NCBI RefSeq assembly: GCF_024172705.1 | Contig: NZ_CP092900.1 | Span: forward strand, 800,119 to 864,118 | Length of the DNA: 64,000 bases | From: Candidatus Comchoanobacter bicostacola | GTDB taxonomy: Bacteria > Pseudomonadota > Gammaproteobacteria > Comchoanobacterales > Comchoanobacteraceae | Direction: 5' to 3' | Shown here: positions 55,852 to 64,000 of the stretch, in pieces | Position numbering within the stretch: position 1 is the stretch's first letter | How the letters are laid out: every line of letters begins with the position of its first letter | Notes under the pieces: generated by a model | What the model was told of the DNA's origin: nothing | The model's database searches: none | The model's input: the letters and a program-made list of their open reading frames with translations, nothing else | Made by a program: the position numbers and the translations under genes

Positions 55852-56995
55852 TGTCAATATCTTCCGGGTTAATAATGATGTTAGCCAACTCCTTGTCTAA
55901 AGCTTCTATTGCAGGCTCTATAATTGGAACCTTCAATGGTCTACGCAACCGCTTTTCTACAAGCCAATGTGAAAAAGGAGCAGATACTTCCACGAAGGCA
56001 GTTGGGCGACCCACGTTAGAGAGCATATACCACAATGATCGGTCAACAGGCTTTAACCACAGAAACTCACACATAGACAAAACACCTTCGTCTCTAGCTA
56101 ACTCTAACATTGAAGCCATAGCTGTATATAAATAAGCATGCGGTCCTACAGCAGGCCCTATTTTTTCCGAACGTATATGCTTAGCAAGCAATAAACGCGT
56201 CCCTGTAAAATCTAACGCCCCTTTTCCTGCAGATCTGGCAATCTGTCTAATTAATTTACGAGCACCATCAGGATCTCCAGCCCCCCTAGCCGCAAATATC
56301 GCAAATAAGGCTAATACATACGGGGGAACGCCTTCTAACCCCTCCCATAACGGCCCCATTTGTGCAGCAAATACCGGTCGAGCCTTATCTTTATCTAACC
56401 TTGCAACAGTAATATTCTTCGTACGCTCTGGGATAATTAACTTATAACGCTTAGCAAAATCGAGAGGGCGCTCACTCATACGCCAATTCCCTTCCTTTAC
56501 ATTTTCAGATATCAAGTCCAGACCAACAACACATGCACTTTGTGGCCAGTTTTTAAGCTCCTGCCGTGCTAATGATACCATTGAATGAGCCTGACTGTAC
56601 TTAGAGTAGCGATGGAAGAACATAACATAAACAACACCTGCAATTGCTAACATAATATTAGGCAATGCAAACGCTTTACCATACACTGTTGAAATACTTA
56701 AAAATAAGTCTAAATCTACTAAACTTGGTGATGATGACTCCATCAACCTCAGTGCTGCAGACAAATCATTAGTAGAAAGCAAGTCTGGGTCAATATGATC
56801 TAAAACAGAATCAACACCCTCTAAAAAATAAAACAGTGCCTTCCCTACCAGAAGCCTTACTGTAAACACATAGCGAACGACATACTCTGAGTACGCATAC
56901 CAAACTACAATAACTAAACCAACGAAAAAAGCGACAAGCAAAAAGAAGTCTTGCGCTTGATCAGGAGTTTGCTGTTGACCGCCTCCGCCTTTCAC
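55844..56995 (-). CDS. icmP: Coupling complex protein DotM (IcmP)
   Basis: 383 aa. GTG start with AGGAT 6 nt upstream. The N-terminus KGGGGQQQTPDQAQDFFLLV is typical; two or three helices lie in the first 140 residues. The cytosolic domain follows, with ERPLDFAKRYKLIIPERTKN and RARGAGDPDGARKLIRQIA-type segments (AARGAGDPDGARKLIRQIAR). In Legionella this domain binds acidic Glu-rich effector signals. It is followed by overlapping dotL. Confidence 0.95.
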   Translation of the reverse strand: MKGGGGQQQTPDQAQDFFLLVAFFVGLVIVVWYAYSEYVVRYVFTVRLLVGKALFYFLEGVDSVLDHIDPDLLSTNDLSAALRLMESSSPSLVDLDLFLSISTVYGKAFALPNIMLAIAGVVYVMFFHRYSKYSQAHSMVSLARQELKNWPQSACVVGLDLISENVKEGNWRMSERPLDFAKRYKLIIPERTKNITVARLDKDKARPVFAAQMGPLWEGLEGVPPYVLALFAIFAARGAGDPDGARKLIRQIARSAGKGALDFTGTRLLLAKHIRSEKIGPAVGPHAYLYTAMASMLELARDEGVLSMCEFLWLKPVDRSLWYMLSNVGRPTAFVEVSAPFSHWLVEKRLRRPLKVPIIEPAIEALDKELANIIINPEDIDNG

Positions 56996-57083
56996 GTAAA
57001 TATCCTATACAACTTAGTTCATATTACCTGTTCAGATCACCAAATACAAATGATTCGTATAGAATGTTTTAAGACAATCTTTA

Positions 57084-57752
57084 TTAACTAAGGCCAACCA
57101 TGCGGCTGTCCTTATTTTTAAGACACCTAGATCTCATCGACTGACTAAGAACCAGACTATTGATGTTGCCTTTTGGTTTACGAGCAACAGTTCTTGACGT
57201 TAATACGCCACCTTCAAAATATGAGACTGACTTTATTTGATCTAACATCAGTGGATTGTTCCGAACAGATTCAGGAACACTAACCTCTGCACTACCTGGG
57301 CAGATAGCAAATTCACCCTCGCTTAAAAAATAGCTCACATAAAATAATGCTTCAGGTCTTTCAGAGACTATCCTCTCAGCACTCTTAGTATCCAGATATA
57401 CCTGGCGCCCCCTCATCGTCAACATCGACCCTCGATTAAACTGTTGACCACCCCCTACAAGAGACAGCACAACATGCACCAAGGCCATTTCTGACTGGCT
57501 TTTTCCTACAGACTTAACGGCAGCTCTAACATCACCTTTATACTTTTCAATTAAAAAGCTATTATTGGGTAGGCTCTCTAGAAACGAAGCATCGATCACT
57601 CCACTACGCTCATAAACATTATTAATTTCAGCAAAAACAGAAAGCGCTTGCTGAAAAATTGTTAGATCAGAGTCTCCCCCCTCATGCTTTCTATCCACAA
57701 CACCTTGCAGCAAAGAAACAATATTAGTTAATCGTTCTTTTATAGTCTTCAT
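57084..57752 (-). CDS. icmQ: IcmQ-like protein
   Basis: 222 aa. The sequence is weakly conserved, but position (after icmS, before icmP) and layout fit IcmQ. A helical N-terminal half (about 1-90) is followed by a mixed domain with VVLSLVGGGQQFNRGSMLTM, QVYLDTKSAERIV, EALFYVSYFLSEGEFA and a C-terminal KSVSYFEGGVL. In Legionella IcmQ has an N-terminal membrane-active helical domain and a C-terminal NAD-binding fold. No icmR lies between icmS and this gene. The basic tail (about 200-222) is longer than in Legionella. Confidence 0.7.
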   Translation of the reverse strand: MKTIKERLTNIVSLLQGVVDRKHEGGDSDLTIFQQALSVFAEINNVYERSGVIDASFLESLPNNSFLIEKYKGDVRAAVKSVGKSQSEMALVHVVLSLVGGGQQFNRGSMLTMRGRQVYLDTKSAERIVSERPEALFYVSYFLSEGEFAICPGSAEVSVPESVRNNPLMLDQIKSVSYFEGGVLTSRTVARKPKGNINSLVLSQSMRSRCLKNKDSRMVGLS

Positions 57753-57771
57753 TAATTTAGTTTTAAACCCT

Positions 57772-58116
57772 TTATTCGTATGTTAAAGAATCCAACGCAT
57801 GACGCGCAGAAACCTCGTCCATATTAACAAAAGGAACCAGGGCTTGCAATATAAACAATATTAATTCCAACTCGTCCTGCCCATCATCGATCTCAACCTT
57901 ATAACCTAAAGTTGTCTTCTCATCTTCAGGGTAGCTCGCCCCAATCTCACGACCATGGCATAAACTCATGAACCGACTGGCTTTCTTAACAAGACCTGGC
58001 ATGACCCCAAAGTCTGCAAACACTTCTTCTAGAGATAAATCTTTTTCTCTAATTTTGAAGCTCCAACCTCTTGCCTTACATAACTTAATAAGCTTTTCCT
58101 GAATTGAATTTAACAT
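57772..58116 (-). CDS. icmS: Type IV adaptor protein IcmS
   Basis: 114 aa, the same length as Legionella IcmS. Matching segments are LEEVFADFGVMPGLVKKASR and MSLCHGREIGASYPEDE, followed by TLGYKVEIDD. IcmS pairs with IcmW and helps load some effectors onto DotL. icmW is not in this window. It starts 3 nt downstream of icmT. Confidence 0.92.
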   Translation of the reverse strand: MLNSIQEKLIKLCKARGWSFKIREKDLSLEEVFADFGVMPGLVKKASRFMSLCHGREIGASYPEDEKTTLGYKVEIDDGQDELELILFILQALVPFVNMDEVSARHALDSLTYE

Positions 58117-58119
58117 ACG

Positions 58120-58374
58120 CTATCTCAACCACCATGGTCTAGCAGGCTTAACCCTACCAGCCAACATACTTTTTACCAACCTTAAGAAAACAATCGGTTT
58201 AAAACCGTAATAATCAAGAAGCATAAGCACCACAATTGTTACTGCAACTAAAGCAGCTGTTGCTATTGAAGGACTGAACAAGAAGAACAGGATAGGAAAA
58301 GTTGCTGAAGCATTAAAAATCCACAACTTAGCTTCTCGTCCCGTATCTCTCCAACTACCTTGGGGTCTTTGCAC
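58120..58374 (-). CDS. icmT: Dot/Icm inner membrane protein IcmT
   Basis: 84 aa, normal length. GTG start with AGGAA about 7 nt upstream. Two hydrophobic stretches (ATFPILFFLFSPSIATAALV, AVTIVVLMLLDYYGF) are followed by the conserved tail RVKPARPWWLR. In Legionella IcmT is needed for egress and secretion. It is the first gene of the operon. Confidence 0.93.
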   Translation of the reverse strand: MQRPQGSWRDTGREAKLWIFNASATFPILFFLFSPSIATAALVAVTIVVLMLLDYYGFKPIVFLRLVKSMLAGRVKPARPWWLR

Positions 58375-58409
58375 TGAAACTTCCTTAAAATAACCAACGA
58401 ATTTATGTT

Positions 58410-58438
58410 ATCATATAAAATGACAATATTGCAATCAA
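58410..58438 (-). promoter_or_regulatory. Candidate promoter of the icmT-icmB operon
   Basis: Minus strand TTGATT, 17-nt spacer, TATGAT, with the -10 about 36 nt before the icmT GTG. The only other gaps over 50 nt in the 16.6-kb operon are the 86 nt upstream of icmL (53028-53113) and the 88 nt upstream of icmP (56996-57083), so this may drive the whole set. The -35 ends 4 nt before the start assigned to the divergent gene. Confidence 0.5.
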
Positions 58439-58441
58439 ATC

Positions 58442-59866
58442 ATGCTTACAGACAGATACGTCACCTATGAAAACAAATGCGCATTAACCACTTCACTTTG
58501 GTCAATCATGCTTCAGTATTATATAAAAAAGGGCTCCCAAGCTTATGAACAAGCAGTTCCTTATACCGTGACCAACATGCGCACAACAGCAGCTGCGCAT
58601 GCTCAGCAAATAATACCTTATTTTAAAACAATATCGCACCTGAGAATCATTGATGTCGGCGCTGGAATCGGCCAACATGGGTTCCATCTAGCTAATGCAT
58701 TATTAACCTATTGTTTGCACAATTCTACGGACAATTACTCTTTTGAACTAATATTAGCCGACCCCAGCCCTTGCATCATTGAATATTGGCATACACACCC
58801 CCAGCTCAAGCCTCTTATAGAAAAAGGGATCATTTCAACACATCAATTAACTGGAAACCTATCGCAAGATCTCCAAGCGCTCAATCAGACCCACCCTATC
58901 CATGCATATATTTTCAACTATGTGTTAGACTCACTTCCTTTTATCCCCGTCATCAATGGCCTTCCCCAAAAAATATGCCTCAAAGCTAAACGCAAGGACA
59001 TTTCCCATAATCAATTCATAGGACAGATCTCTGACCTCAAAGTATCCTTCTCCCCTGACTATTCAAAAGAAACAGAGCAACAATTACCCACCCACCTCTA
59101 TAAGAGCTATCAAGATAAGTCCTATACCTTCCCAATCACTGCCATAGAAATCATAAAAACAATTAGCCAACAAACTCATACACAAGTTATCCTTGTTAAT
59201 GACAAAGGGCATATAACACCCGATGAATTTAGCACTGACAGCGCTTTAGATTTCATTCTAGAAGGCTGCTATTCCGCCCCTATTAACTTCCATGCGCTAC
59301 TCCCCCATATTTCTAATACATTTAGTCATACTATAACTGGCCAACCTCACAATCCCATGAAATCACTTGTTATCCATAAAAACAAAAAACCACACACCAT
59401 GAGCTGCGCTGAGGTAACGAGCATTTGCCACTATTATAAACACCACCATCTGACTTGCCCCGACCATGCTCTCGCACTCTGCAAAATACTAGAGTATGAC
59501 GCATTCACCATCGAACTTATTAGTCAAGCAACCCTTTCGAGCATTACCCCCAGTCTTGAAGCTGCTCTAAAAACATGCTTAGCGCATCGCTTTGTTAAAA
59601 ATGTTGATTTCACCTTGCTGCACCTTGCCCGAATATATAGAAACAGCAAACACATGGAGCAATCCCTACACTATCTACAACAATATAAAACTCAGCAAGG
59701 GGATCACAGCGCGCTTAACTTTGAACTAGGCCTACACTTTGAATCAATTGATTCCGAAAAAGCAATAATGCACTTAAATATTGCTGCTCAAGACCCTCTT
59801 TTAAATACAGCATCTCAAAACAAAATCAGTGAAATCCAGCATAAAAACTTGAAATATGAAACATAA
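58442..59866 (+). CDS. SAM-dependent methyltransferase-like protein with C-terminal TPR-like repeats
   Basis: 474 aa. Motif I is LRIIDVGAGIGQHGFHLANA at about 65-85; ILADPSP (about 101-107) is the acidic loop; IFNYVLDSLPFIPVI follows, like the N-E-x-L-D-A-L-P part of MidA (NDUFAF7-type) protein methyltransferases. The last 120 residues form helical repeats resembling TPR (FTLLHLARIYRNSKHMEQSL, LNFELGLHFESIDSEKAIM). The true start is uncertain; MLQYYIKKGSQAYE at 58508 is an alternative. It sits between icmT and dotD, in divergent orientation to icmT. No role in secretion is known. Confidence 0.65.
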   Translation: MLTDRYVTYENKCALTTSLWSIMLQYYIKKGSQAYEQAVPYTVTNMRTTAAAHAQQIIPYFKTISHLRIIDVGAGIGQHGFHLANALLTYCLHNSTDNYSFELILADPSPCIIEYWHTHPQLKPLIEKGIISTHQLTGNLSQDLQALNQTHPIHAYIFNYVLDSLPFIPVINGLPQKICLKAKRKDISHNQFIGQISDLKVSFSPDYSKETEQQLPTHLYKSYQDKSYTFPITAIEIIKTISQQTHTQVILVNDKGHITPDEFSTDSALDFILEGCYSAPINFHALLPHISNTFSHTITGQPHNPMKSLVIHKNKKPHTMSCAEVTSICHYYKHHHLTCPDHALALCKILEYDAFTIELISQATLSSITPSLEAALKTCLAHRFVKNVDFTLLHLARIYRNSKHMEQSLHYLQQYKTQQGDHSALNFELGLHFESIDSEKAIMHLNIAAQDPLLNTASQNKISEIQHKNLKYET

Positions 59867-59875
59867 AAGAATTTG

Positions 59876-59916
59876 ACCAATTGGTTCTTGACAATGACTA
59901 GATAAACCTATTCAAT
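59876..59916 (+). promoter_or_regulatory. Candidate dotDCB promoter with palindrome
   Basis: TTGACA (59888-59893), 17 nt, TTCAAT (59911-59916), about 27 nt before the dotD ATG. The perfect palindrome ACCAATTGGT lies at 59876-59885, just upstream of the -35. The -10 is weak. I do not recognise a PmrA box. Confidence 0.4.
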
Positions 59917-59943
59917 GAATATAGAATCGTTTAGGATACAGTA

Positions 59944-60450
59944 ATGAACAAACATGTCATTTCATTTGCTCTGCTGGGTTTACTTGCAGGATGCTTAGGG
60001 GAACCGACAGACGACTATGCACCCAGTAAGACAGTGGTTCAAAATCTTTTGCCAGATGCGCCAAAAGATACGAGTGATACGCAGCTAGCACTATCAGAAG
60101 CAGCAAGAGCGGCATCAGCTTCCTTGCAAAAGCTTGCTCAACTACAATCTGCAGCACAAGCACCTGTAGATGAAAGCTTCAGACAAGACTTCTCAATTGA
60201 GCTTTCAGGTCTTGCATCGGTCGAATACACAGGGCCCTGTGAGCCGCTTATTGAACAAATTGCTCAAACTGCCAATGTAAAAGTTGTTAAGATTGGAAAT
60301 CCTACAGCCACAGCTGTTATTATCTCCATCAAAGCAGATGCGATACCTCTTTCTGAGATGATACAAAGCATTGCTTATCAAGTAAGCAACCATGCTAAAG
60401 TATCCTATAACTCTAAAGACAAAGTCATTGAAATCATATACCTGAACTAA
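59944..60450 (+). CDS. dotD: Dot/Icm outer membrane lipoprotein DotD
   Basis: 168 aa. Lipoprotein signal with lipobox LLAGC (Cys17). The helical middle (about 45-80) is followed by a small alpha/beta domain like secretin N-domains (LSGLASVEYTGPCEPLIEQI, VVKIGNPTATAVIISIKA). Same length as Legionella DotD (about 163 aa). DotD and DotC bring DotH to the outer membrane. First gene of dotD-dotC-dotB. Confidence 0.93.
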   Translation: MNKHVISFALLGLLAGCLGEPTDDYAPSKTVVQNLLPDAPKDTSDTQLALSEAARAASASLQKLAQLQSAAQAPVDESFRQDFSIELSGLASVEYTGPCEPLIEQIAQTANVKVVKIGNPTATAVIISIKADAIPLSEMIQSIAYQVSNHAKVSYNSKDKVIEIIYLN

Positions 60451-60452
60451 TA

Positions 60453-61208
60453 ATGCGCAATCAATTTGTAAAGTCCATTCGATACTTAGCCGCCATTTGC
60501 TTACCACTTGCTATCACTGGATGTCAGATGCACGGGGAAGATAGTGAGTCTGGAAGGAAAAAAGCAATTTACGAGGTTGGCTTAACGTATGGTGCTCAAT
60601 CAGGGCTACACTGGAAAATGGCAAACATTTCTAGCTACTTAGACCAAGAAGCACAAAAACTTGACCAGATCTATAACTTTAATTTCTTACTGATGAAGCA
60701 CAATGTGCTCCCACCAGTTGTTGCTAATTATGGAAAAACATATACCATCGAATCTGATGATACCGTTCGCTTATCAGACTATGAGATAAAGATGGTTAAG
60801 CCCGCTCGATTCGTTTCAGTTGCTCCATCATGGCGTAATTATATTTACTTATCTTATCCCAAGCCAGAAGCACCACCGGAAAGACTATTACCTCAGGACC
60901 CTGACGAGTCTGAAATATGGGTAGAAGCTACCCGAAAGGGTTGGGAACAAGGTGTTTCTCAGGCAGCGTCTATATTCCAAACAGGCTTATCACGCTTAAA
61001 CCAAGATTTTCAAGGTATGGTCCTGTATAAACAAATGTATCTACAAAATATGATATCAGCTCCTTATACAGAAACAACCAACCTAGGTGTTACTGGTGAT
61101 AGCTCAGGGCTTAGACTCAATGATAAAATCATTAAGATCACACGTCCGTCATTACTGAATCCACAAACGAATCAGTGGTATCCAATCATATTACAAAAAT
61201 CTTCCTGA
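60453..61208 (+). CDS. dotC: Dot/Icm outer membrane lipoprotein DotC
   Basis: 251 aa, shorter than Legionella DotC (about 300 aa). Signal with lipobox AITGC (Cys24). Core segments are EVGLTYGAQSGLHWKMANIS, LMKHNVLPPVVANYGKTYT and LSDYEIKMVKPARFVSVAPS, then WRNYIYLSYPKPE. It starts 2 nt after dotD stops. Confidence 0.94.
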   Translation: MRNQFVKSIRYLAAICLPLAITGCQMHGEDSESGRKKAIYEVGLTYGAQSGLHWKMANISSYLDQEAQKLDQIYNFNFLLMKHNVLPPVVANYGKTYTIESDDTVRLSDYEIKMVKPARFVSVAPSWRNYIYLSYPKPEAPPERLLPQDPDESEIWVEATRKGWEQGVSQAASIFQTGLSRLNQDFQGMVLYKQMYLQNMISAPYTETTNLGVTGDSSGLRLNDKIIKITRPSLLNPQTNQWYPIILQKSS

Positions 61209-61259
61209 CAAATAAATTTTATAGTTTATAACAATAGATAAGATTTAATAGGAACAAAC

Positions 61260-62402
61260 ATGGCAGAAGATAAATACTTAATGACCAATGAGCCAGGTCG
61301 ATTTGCAGAAATGGATTTAAACATTATTTTAGAGCATTGCTCTAATTTTTCAGTTTCTGATATCACGTTACAATCAGGTGAGTATATTTATATTGAAGAG
61401 TATGGAAAGCTCCACCCTATCACTAAAAAACAGCTCACTACTGCTGAAGTAGGTGATATTCTCAATGGGATCTATGGTGCTAACGGTACGACACGATTAC
61501 TAAGTGGTGAAGATATTGATACCAACTATGAATTCAAACCATCTCGGGCTGAACGGCTTCGCTTTCGTGTTAATGCAACAGCTTGCCTAGTCGATGGTCA
61601 CGAAGCAATCCAAATCACCATGAGAACCATTCCGACTGATCCACCCACATTAAAAGATATAGGGCTTGAGGACAATATTATTAAAGGTATGGCACCTAAT
61701 GATGGCGTAGTCTATGTTACTGGAGTTACGGGGTCTGGTAAGTCTACACTATTGGCTGGCATTATTCGTAGTATTGCAGAAGATAAGAATGCCAACCGTA
61801 AAATTCTGACCTATGAGTCACCGATTGAATTTGTATATGACAACATTGAAAAGCATAGTGTAATAGTTAGCCAATCAGAAGTACCAAAACACTTACCTAG
61901 CTTTGCACATGGTGTTAGAAATGCGCTTAGAAGAAAACCCAGACTAATTTTAGTCGGTGAGTCTAGGGATTATGAGACCATCAATGCCGTTATTGATGCT
62001 GCATTAACTGGGCACCCTGTATATACGACCGTGCACAGTAATGGTGTTGCAGAGACCATTAGAAGGCTGGTAGGTAGCTTCCCTCTTGATGAGCGTTTGG
62101 GTAAAACCGTTGATATCATTGAAACAGTGCGCTTAGTTATCTGGCAAAAACTGGTTCCTTCAACTGATGGCAAACAAATAGCACTAAGGGAGTACTTAGT
62201 CTTTGATGAAGCCGTTAGGGAAGAACTACTTAACTCAGATCTATCTCAAGTAACTCAGAATATTAGAAAGATACTTAAAAAGAAAAAACAAACTATGTTA
62301 GATATTGCTAAAGTGCTGCATAAGCAGAAAAAGATATCTAATGAAGTACTTAAAAGTCTAGAGATTCATGAGAAGTCCAAAGATCGTGACTTAAAGTCCT
62401 AG
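61260..62402 (+). CDS. dotB: Dot/Icm ATPase DotB
   Basis: 380 aa, matching Legionella DotB. AGGAA lies before the ATG. Walker A is VTGVTGSGKSTLLAGIIRSI; RLILVGESRDYETINAVIDA carries the Asp/Glu boxes; HPVYTTVHSNGVAETIRRL is the His box. DotB is a PilT/VirB11-like hexameric ATPase that docks on DotO and energises secretion. It is the third gene of dotDCB. Confidence 0.97.
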   Translation: MAEDKYLMTNEPGRFAEMDLNIILEHCSNFSVSDITLQSGEYIYIEEYGKLHPITKKQLTTAEVGDILNGIYGANGTTRLLSGEDIDTNYEFKPSRAERLRFRVNATACLVDGHEAIQITMRTIPTDPPTLKDIGLEDNIIKGMAPNDGVVYVTGVTGSGKSTLLAGIIRSIAEDKNANRKILTYESPIEFVYDNIEKHSVIVSQSEVPKHLPSFAHGVRNALRRKPRLILVGESRDYETINAVIDAALTGHPVYTTVHSNGVAETIRRLVGSFPLDERLGKTVDIIETVRLVIWQKLVPSTDGKQIALREYLVFDEAVREELLNSDLSQVTQNIRKILKKKKQTMLDIAKVLHKQKKISNEVLKSLEIHEKSKDRDLKS

Positions 62403-62413
62403 CCTAGCTATTA

Positions 62414-64000
62414 TTATCCTCCCTTTCTTGAATAGGCCGCTCTCATCGCTAGATGCGAGAGCCAACCTGGGTTAAATTTGATATTACCTGAGTCCTCATC
62501 CCCAACCTTTTCGTAATACTTGTCTTTCTGAAAGATTGTTGGCGCCTTTACCATGAAATGGTTTTCATTTTCTGCCTTATAAACACTCTTGTCAATTTCT
62601 TTAGCGCCTATTTTTTTACCGATACGTTTATCATCTCTTTCTTCTCCTTCTTCGTCGCTTTTGGAGATAGCATCACTTGTAGCTTTATGCTTCCTATCTT
62701 TATCCAAAGAGTCTAATGCTTGAGATACATCATAAGACGCTTCTGTATGACGCTCACTAGCCGCTGTAGCACCTCCTTGACCAACTTTTTGCGCAGCGCC
62801 TTCTACACTAGATCTCACACCAAGCACTTGTTGTAATACATTTTCTTGCCCCAGAGGACCTGAACCGATCCATGATGCCATTCTATCTGGAAGCATCCCT
62901 ATTATAGCAAAACACTGAATGAGCACTAAGAAAGCAAGATAACCATAAACCATAAATGCCATGATTAAAATAAAACCATCTACCCAAATATTTGTCACCG
63001 TAGTTGGGAGCAATGTATCCAGCAAAATGATCATAGACTCATTTAAAATAGTTAGCCCACAATAGGATAAAAGCCCAGAGAATAGTACCGCAAGGAAAAT
63101 TAAAACAGGTCGAAGGAAAAGCTGCAAGAACAGCATAACCGATTGCTCTGATGCACCAAAAAACTGCTGAGAGCTAGGATGAGCCAACCCCAATGCTATC
63201 AGTGGACTTGCTAGCATTGCCTCCACTACCAATAGCACCCAACTAATCAATGAAAATGTAATAATTAAAGACGGAATAACAGGCAGTAAAATACCAAAAA
63301 AAGCACCCCATATAAAAAACAGAATACTCATTGCTCCGCCAAATGGTTCATATCTAAACAAATACGCAACATCAAGGTCAGCCAAAATACCCAGAGCATC
63401 AATTAAGTTATCTACACCAGCAAAAAGCATATAGATTGCAAAATGCTTTACTCCACCAGGATAAGGAACACCTGAAATAGCATAAGCTCCTGCTGCAGTA
63501 GCATAGGCTGCAGATGCAGCTGTATAATGAATCTTGCTCACTTTATCAGTTTGTACGGCTAAATCATATCGGCCCACGTGCCAATCCTCCGCAACATGCT
63601 TAAGTAGCTCAACACCTTTGCTCTGTACAGCCTCTAATGGATGGTAGGTCTTATCTATTAATAGTGATTTGAATGTACTGATAACATGAGTCAATGTAAG
63701 GTTGATTTGTTCACTCATTGTATTAACGTTAAGCCCACCTCCTCCTCCAAACTTATTTGATGGATCTAAGGCAGTTTTCACATCCTGTTTAATCATTGCC
63801 CCAATAGAAATCTGACTCCTGATAGCCTCAATTTTATCAGCAAGTCTATCTTTGGTGTTTGTAGCAGATTGAACAGCCTTTTGTTTCTGAAAACTGAGGT
63901 CTTTAATCGAGTTATAAACAAGTGTGAGTACTTGCTGCACATGTGTAGAGTCCGTACCCGCTATAGGAGTATAATCACTAGCGGGAGTGTGAAGTTCAGA
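62414..64000 (-). CDS. dotA: Dot/Icm inner membrane protein DotA (partial, C-terminal part)
   Basis: Only the 3' part is in the window. The frame is open to the edge: 20 further codons without stop lie beyond the GTG at 63940, so that GTG is not the start. About 528 residues are visible: a helical soluble part, then about five or six membrane helices (IWGAFFGILLPVIPSLIITF, LVVEAMLASPLIALGLAHPS, FILIMAFMVYGYLAFLVLIQ) and a charged C-terminal tail (about 150 residues). The stretch EAMLASPLIALGLAHP is conserved in DotA and in related TraY. It is convergent with dotB 11 nt away. Legionella DotA is about 1050 aa. Confidence 0.9.
   Translation of the reverse strand, partial: SELHTPASDYTPIAGTDSTHVQQVLTLVYNSIKDLSFQKQKAVQSATNTKDRLADKIEAIRSQISIGAMIKQDVKTALDPSNKFGGGGGLNVNTMSEQINLTLTHVISTFKSLLIDKTYHPLEAVQSKGVELLKHVAEDWHVGRYDLAVQTDKVSKIHYTAASAAYATAAGAYAISGVPYPGGVKHFAIYMLFAGVDNLIDALGILADLDVAYLFRYEPFGGAMSILFFIWGAFFGILLPVIPSLIITFSLISWVLLVVEAMLASPLIALGLAHPSSQQFFGASEQSVMLFLQLFLRPVLIFLAVLFSGLLSYCGLTILNESMIILLDTLLPTTVTNIWVDGFILIMAFMVYGYLAFLVLIQCFAIIGMLPDRMASWIGSGPLGQENVLQQVLGVRSSVEGAAQKVGQGGATAASERHTEASYDVSQALDSLDKDRKHKATSDAISKSDEEGEERDDKRIGKKIGAKEIDKSVYKAENENHFMVKAPTIFQKDKYYEKVGDEDSGNIKFNPGWLSHLAMRAAYSRKGG

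Noticed and set aside
1..64000. Insertion sequences, phage genes, integrase or attachment sites around the Dot/Icm block
   Set aside because: No transposase, integrase or flanking direct repeats recognised; tRNA-Lys is far from the block and not duplicated.

Overview
The window comes from an AT-rich (about 40% GC by eye, not counted) gammaproteobacterium. It carries a nearly complete Dot/Icm type IVB secretion system (T4BSS), which points to an intracellular or host-associated lineage such as the Legionellales, Coxiella-like bacteria or other Dot/Icm carriers such as Piscirickettsia. I cannot name a genus from the sequence. Housekeeping gene neighbourhoods (rplM-rpsI-sspA, prfB-lysS, rplU-rpmA-obg) are typical of gammaproteobacteria. 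I see no insertion sequences, phage genes or CRISPR arrays, and coding density is high.

Layout. 1-8.6 kb: sspA, rpsI and rplM, then three unrecognised genes (178, 703 and 197 aa), ygfZ, lysS, prfB with its programmed +1 frameshift, and tRNA-Lys(UUU) with its own promoter. tRNA-Lys, prfB and lysS look co-transcribed. 8.6-16.9 kb (+ strand): an NfeD-type membrane protease, a stomatin-like SPFH protein, a DUF2807-like secreted protein, exonuclease III and a Bcr/CflA-type efflux protein. Next come two paralogous proteins of 461 and 576 aa with an OTU-like cysteine-protease pattern and a C-terminal membrane segment, which are candidate effectors. 17-22.7 kb (- strand): a suf Fe-S operon sufB-C-D-S-[U-A]-T, in which the SufU scaffold is fused to an A-type carrier. 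22.7-28.6 kb: unrecognised proteins, rpsT, obg-rpmA-rplU and ispB. 28.6-41.7 kb: uvrA, transporters (aromatic amino-acid permease, RND pump with adaptor, MFS), a 54-aa zinc-ribbon gene, an orphan membrane protein, and the divergent pair nadK / yheT-type hydrolase, whose promoters share an inverted repeat.

41.8-64 kb: the Dot/Icm block. One long minus-strand operon runs icmT, icmS, icmQ, icmP/dotM, icmO/dotL, icmN/dotK, icmL/dotI, a second icmL-like gene, icmK/dotH, icmE/dotG, icmG/dotF, icmC/dotE, three icmD/dotP-like genes, icmJ/dotN and icmB/dotO. A plus-strand group follows with a SAM-methyltransferase-like gene and dotD-dotC-dotB, and then the 3' part of dotA (minus strand), which runs off the window. 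This supplies the core complex (DotC, D, F, G, H, K), the coupling complex (DotL, M, N, IcmS), the ATPases (DotB, DotO) and the inner-membrane parts (DotA, E, I, P, IcmT). icmW, icmV, icmX, icmF and dotU are not in view. Departures from the Legionella layout are the icmD triplication, a full-length second DotI in place of short DotJ, no icmR between icmS and icmQ, and an extensive decapeptide repeat in DotG.
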